Assembly (NCBI GenBank): GCA_030266385.1
Contig: JAJDHY010000004.1
Location: 1-37,702 of the forward strand
DNA: 37,702 nt
Origin: Desulfovibrio sp. OttesenSCG-928-I05
Lineage (GTDB): Bacteria > Desulfobacterota > Desulfovibrionia > Desulfovibrionales > Desulfovibrionaceae
Direction: 5' to 3'
Positions 35,079 to 37,702 of this stretch are shown piece after piece (the stretch's first letter is position 1; every line of letters begins with the position of its first letter). Position numbers and translations under genes: made by a program. Under the pieces are notes generated by a model. It did no database searches, had not been told where the DNA came from, and saw only the letters and a program-made list of their open reading frames with translations.

Positions 35079-35591
35079 TTATCTATCCACTGCTTTCCAC
35101 AGCACATGGCGCATCAGCCCGCCGTACTTCTCTTTGGTCGTCCCGATGGAATAGCCGAGGGCGAGAAAGCTTTTCAGACTCGCCGCATTATCCGGGTGAA
35201 CCGTGGCAAGAAAGGACGTGTAGCCCAGCCCCGCCGCCAGTTCTTCGCCTTTTTGCAGCAGCATTTTCTGCAAGCCGTGGCCCCTGTGTTCCGGCAGTAC
35301 GCACACGGAATCCATATGAACGCTCGCACGGCACGCATCCGGCGACCAACCGAGATCATTACCCAGATTCTTTTCGCTCTCGCCCGGAAAATCGACGACC
35401 AGAAAAGCGCAGACCGCGCCCCCGTGCAGGGCAATAACCGTGACGCCTTCGTCTGCAATATGCCGGGTCAGAAAGTCCAGATCGTCCGGCACGAACAAGG
35501 ACGGATCGTCCATGCCCGCCTCGACGCAGCGCATGACGGCGTGAATGCCCGGAAGATGCGTATATTCCGCCCTGATACACGTATACCGCAC
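35079..35591 (-). CDS. GNAT-family N-acetyltransferase
   Basis: 'VHMDSVCVLPEHRGHGLQKMLLQKGEELAAGLGYTSFLATVHPDNAASLKSFLALGY'; likely GTG start at 35591 preceded by GGAGGG. Confidence 0.88.
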   Translation of the reverse strand: MRYTCIRAEYTHLPGIHAVMRCVEAGMDDPSLFVPDDLDFLTRHIADEGVTVIALHGGAVCAFLVVDFPGESEKNLGNDLGWSPDACRASVHMDSVCVLPEHRGHGLQKMLLQKGEELAAGLGYTSFLATVHPDNAASLKSFLALGYSIGTTKEKYGGLMRHVLWKAVDR

Positions 35592-35601
35592 GTCCCCTCC
35601 C

Positions 35602-36120
35602 TCACAGCGTGCCGTGCGCGGCATAGAGGGAACGGAACAGCGCACGCGCATTCTCAAGGTCCTGCGTATCCGGGTGACGGGCCGCTTCCAGAAGCCGTGC
35701 CCGGCGTTCGGGCGTCATGGGGTGGCCGGAATTCGGGGATGTATCCGCCATGCGTTTTTCAAAACGTTTTTGCGCAAGTTTGCCCTGACACAAAAAAGAA
35801 CCGAGAATGGTGTTTCCTTCCAGCAGATCTGCCGCTCTGGCACGTACTTTCTGCGCGTGGTCGGAATCGGGATACGCCGCCAGCGTGCCGAAAAAGGCCA
35901 CATCCTTTCCCCGTACCGACGCCATATACCGCGTCATGCGCGGATCCGGCCCGGCCCGGTGTACCCAGAAACCCAGCGCGATAAAATCAAAAGCATCCGG
36001 CGCGGGCGCATCCTTCACCGGACACAGGAGCGTCCCTTCCGGCAACGCCTCGCGCACCGCTTCCGCGACCATGCGCGTATTCCCCGTCACGCTGGAATAA
36101 ACAACCAGACACGCAGCCAT
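35602..36120 (-). CDS. Flavodoxin-family protein (BilS-like)
   Basis: MAACLVVYSSVTGNTRMVAEAV phosphate-binding loop; 'GTLAAYPDSDHAQKV', 'GSFLCQGKLAQKRFEKR'. Confidence 0.78.
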   Translation of the reverse strand: MAACLVVYSSVTGNTRMVAEAVREALPEGTLLCPVKDAPAPDAFDFIALGFWVHRAGPDPRMTRYMASVRGKDVAFFGTLAAYPDSDHAQKVRARAADLLEGNTILGSFLCQGKLAQKRFEKRMADTSPNSGHPMTPERRARLLEAARHPDTQDLENARALFRSLYAAHGTL

Positions 36121-36292
36121 TCCTGTCTCCTTCTCGCAAAAGTCAGCGGGCACCATACACGGCTCGGGCGATCCTTCCTAGTCCCACCTGCCCCTTATCC
36201 CCCCTTATTTCTCTGGAGCACCCCGCCAGTTGCCGACGCTTGACCGGGACAACCAGACTGGTACAAACCGGCTGGAACAACAGGGAATAGAA

Positions 36293-37672
36293 ATGGATAC
36301 AGAGAGACAAAAAACGACTGCAACACGCCATGAAACACACATAACAACCGGCCAGCGCCTTGCCTGGATCGGGACGGCCCTGATGCTGCTGGCGCTGGGC
36401 GCTCATTTCTACCGGGCAGGAAATATCCCGTTTGTCATATGTACGCTCGGGTTTCTGCTGCTGCACGCATCCCGGGCGCTATGGGCGCATTATGTGGTGG
36501 GCTTTTTTCTCGCCTGGGGCGTCATGGAATGGGGGCAGACCGCACAGGGGCTGATCGCCATGCGTATGCAGCTTGGCGCGCCCTGGCTGCGCGGTGTTAT
36601 GATTCTTTCCGTTGTAGCGGCCTGCACGGCGCTCGCATCCGCCCATATGCTTACCAAGGCGCACAGCCGGGACCGGGAAAGGCCGGGCAACCCGGCCCGC
36701 ACACAAGCAGCCGCGTTCATTCTGACCTTCGCGGGCCTCTACGCCCTCCGGCATGCCGCTGTGCCGGGGCTTTTCCTGCTGGAACGCCTCTTCCCTTTCT
36801 GGGGCGGCGGCACGCAGCTCTTTCTGCTTTCCTGCTACGCCGCGCTGGTGGCGGGAAAGCTTTCCAGCCCGCGTTCCGCGCGAAAGACGCGCAAAGCGGT
36901 CTGGGTCTTTTTCTCCTGTGTGTTTTTCGCCCAGATCGCCATAGGCCTGATCGCGGAACACCCGGCGCTGGCTGCGGAAAATCCGCATCTTCCGTTCCCC
37001 GGCCTCATTGTTTTCGGCCCCGTATATCGGGGAGGGCTTGGCATGATGCCCTTTCTTGCGCTCACAGCCGTCGTGTTGACCGGCAGCGCGTGGTGCAGCA
37101 TGCTCTGCTATTTCGGCCCGCTGGATTCACTGGCGGCGGGGAAAAAGCCCGTAAAAACGCCGCCGCCCTTTCTGATCCCGCTACTGCGCTACGGGCGGCT
37201 CACCGTCCTGCTCCTCGGCCTTGCCGTAGCCGCCGCCCTGCGCTACTCCGGCGCGTCGCCCGGATACACCATTACCGCCGCCACCCTTTTCAGCGTTGTC
37301 AGTCTGATCGCGCTGCTTTTCTTCTCCCGCCGCTATACCGGCATGCTGCATTGCACGACAATCTGCCCCATGGGCCTTGTCATCAACGTGCTCTCCCGTA
37401 TCTCCCCCTGGCGGATACGGCTGGATGCCGGACGCTGCACGGACTGCGGCGCGTGCGAAGCCGTCTGCCTGTACCGGGCCATAGATGGTAAAGCCCGCGC
37501 CACAGGCGGGGCTTCCTATCGTTGCTCCCTGTGCCGCGATTGCGTTGCCGCCTGCCCTCACGATGCGCTTTCCCTGCGCAACCCCCTGCTCCCGCCACGA
37601 GCCGCCGGGCCTGTGTTCACTGTTCTGGTGGTGTTCCTGCATGTGCTCTTTCTGACCGCCGTCCGGCCATAA
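36293..37672 (+). CDS. Polytopic membrane 4Fe-4S protein (NapH/polyferredoxin-like)
   Basis: Multiple TM helices, WCSMLCYFGPLDSL, CTTICPMGLV, CTDCGACEAVCLYRAI, CSLCRDCVAACPHDAL; start MDTERQ at 36293. Confidence 0.85.
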   Translation: MDTERQKTTATRHETHITTGQRLAWIGTALMLLALGAHFYRAGNIPFVICTLGFLLLHASRALWAHYVVGFFLAWGVMEWGQTAQGLIAMRMQLGAPWLRGVMILSVVAACTALASAHMLTKAHSRDRERPGNPARTQAAAFILTFAGLYALRHAAVPGLFLLERLFPFWGGGTQLFLLSCYAALVAGKLSSPRSARKTRKAVWVFFSCVFFAQIAIGLIAEHPALAAENPHLPFPGLIVFGPVYRGGLGMMPFLALTAVVLTGSAWCSMLCYFGPLDSLAAGKKPVKTPPPFLIPLLRYGRLTVLLLGLAVAAALRYSGASPGYTITAATLFSVVSLIALLFFSRRYTGMLHCTTICPMGLVINVLSRISPWRIRLDAGRCTDCGACEAVCLYRAIDGKARATGGASYRCSLCRDCVAACPHDALSLRNPLLPPRAAGPVFTVLVVFLHVLFLTAVRP

Positions 37673-37702
37673 AGGGGAAAGGGCCGGAATCACACCGGAT
37701 CG

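Overview
This is a high-GC (~60%) chromosomal window. Product types suggest a Desulfovibrionaceae-like sulfate-reducer relative, but that taxonomy is inferred. Housekeeping genes are an MscS-type channel (-), ettA (+), gltX (-), miaB (+), a VUT/YhhQ-like transporter (-), a DinB-family protein (+), a nitroreductase (-), tex (-), a GNAT acetyltransferase (-), a flavodoxin (-) and a polyferredoxin-like membrane protein (+). Accessory content has four parts. (1) A probable sigma-54-controlled envelope/partner-switching island lies at about 11.3-21.9 kb. It has a sigma-54 activator with a non-canonical GAFTGA loop, a STAS protein, a degenerate PP2C (pseudophosphatase-like) membrane sensor, and an unusual RsbW-like ATPase + membrane sensor + PP2C fusion. 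Four near-consensus sigma-54 -24/-12 sites precede the STAS operon and three Sec-secreted proteins of unknown function. (2) A flagellin-like orphan has an essentially perfect FliA (sigma-28) promoter. (3) A 1949-aa RTX/VWA type I-secreted adhesin carries a LapG-like TAAG/PAAG motif and lies between two same-orientation IS630-type elements, one with a 9-A slippery run and one truncated. (4) Two copies of a ~130-nt nested palindrome lie at the 3' ends of the convergent genes ettA and gltX, with compensatory changes, a conserved bulge and a conserved C:C mismatch. No rRNA gene, CRISPR array or convincing intact tRNA was seen. All family names come from reading the translations; no database search was run.
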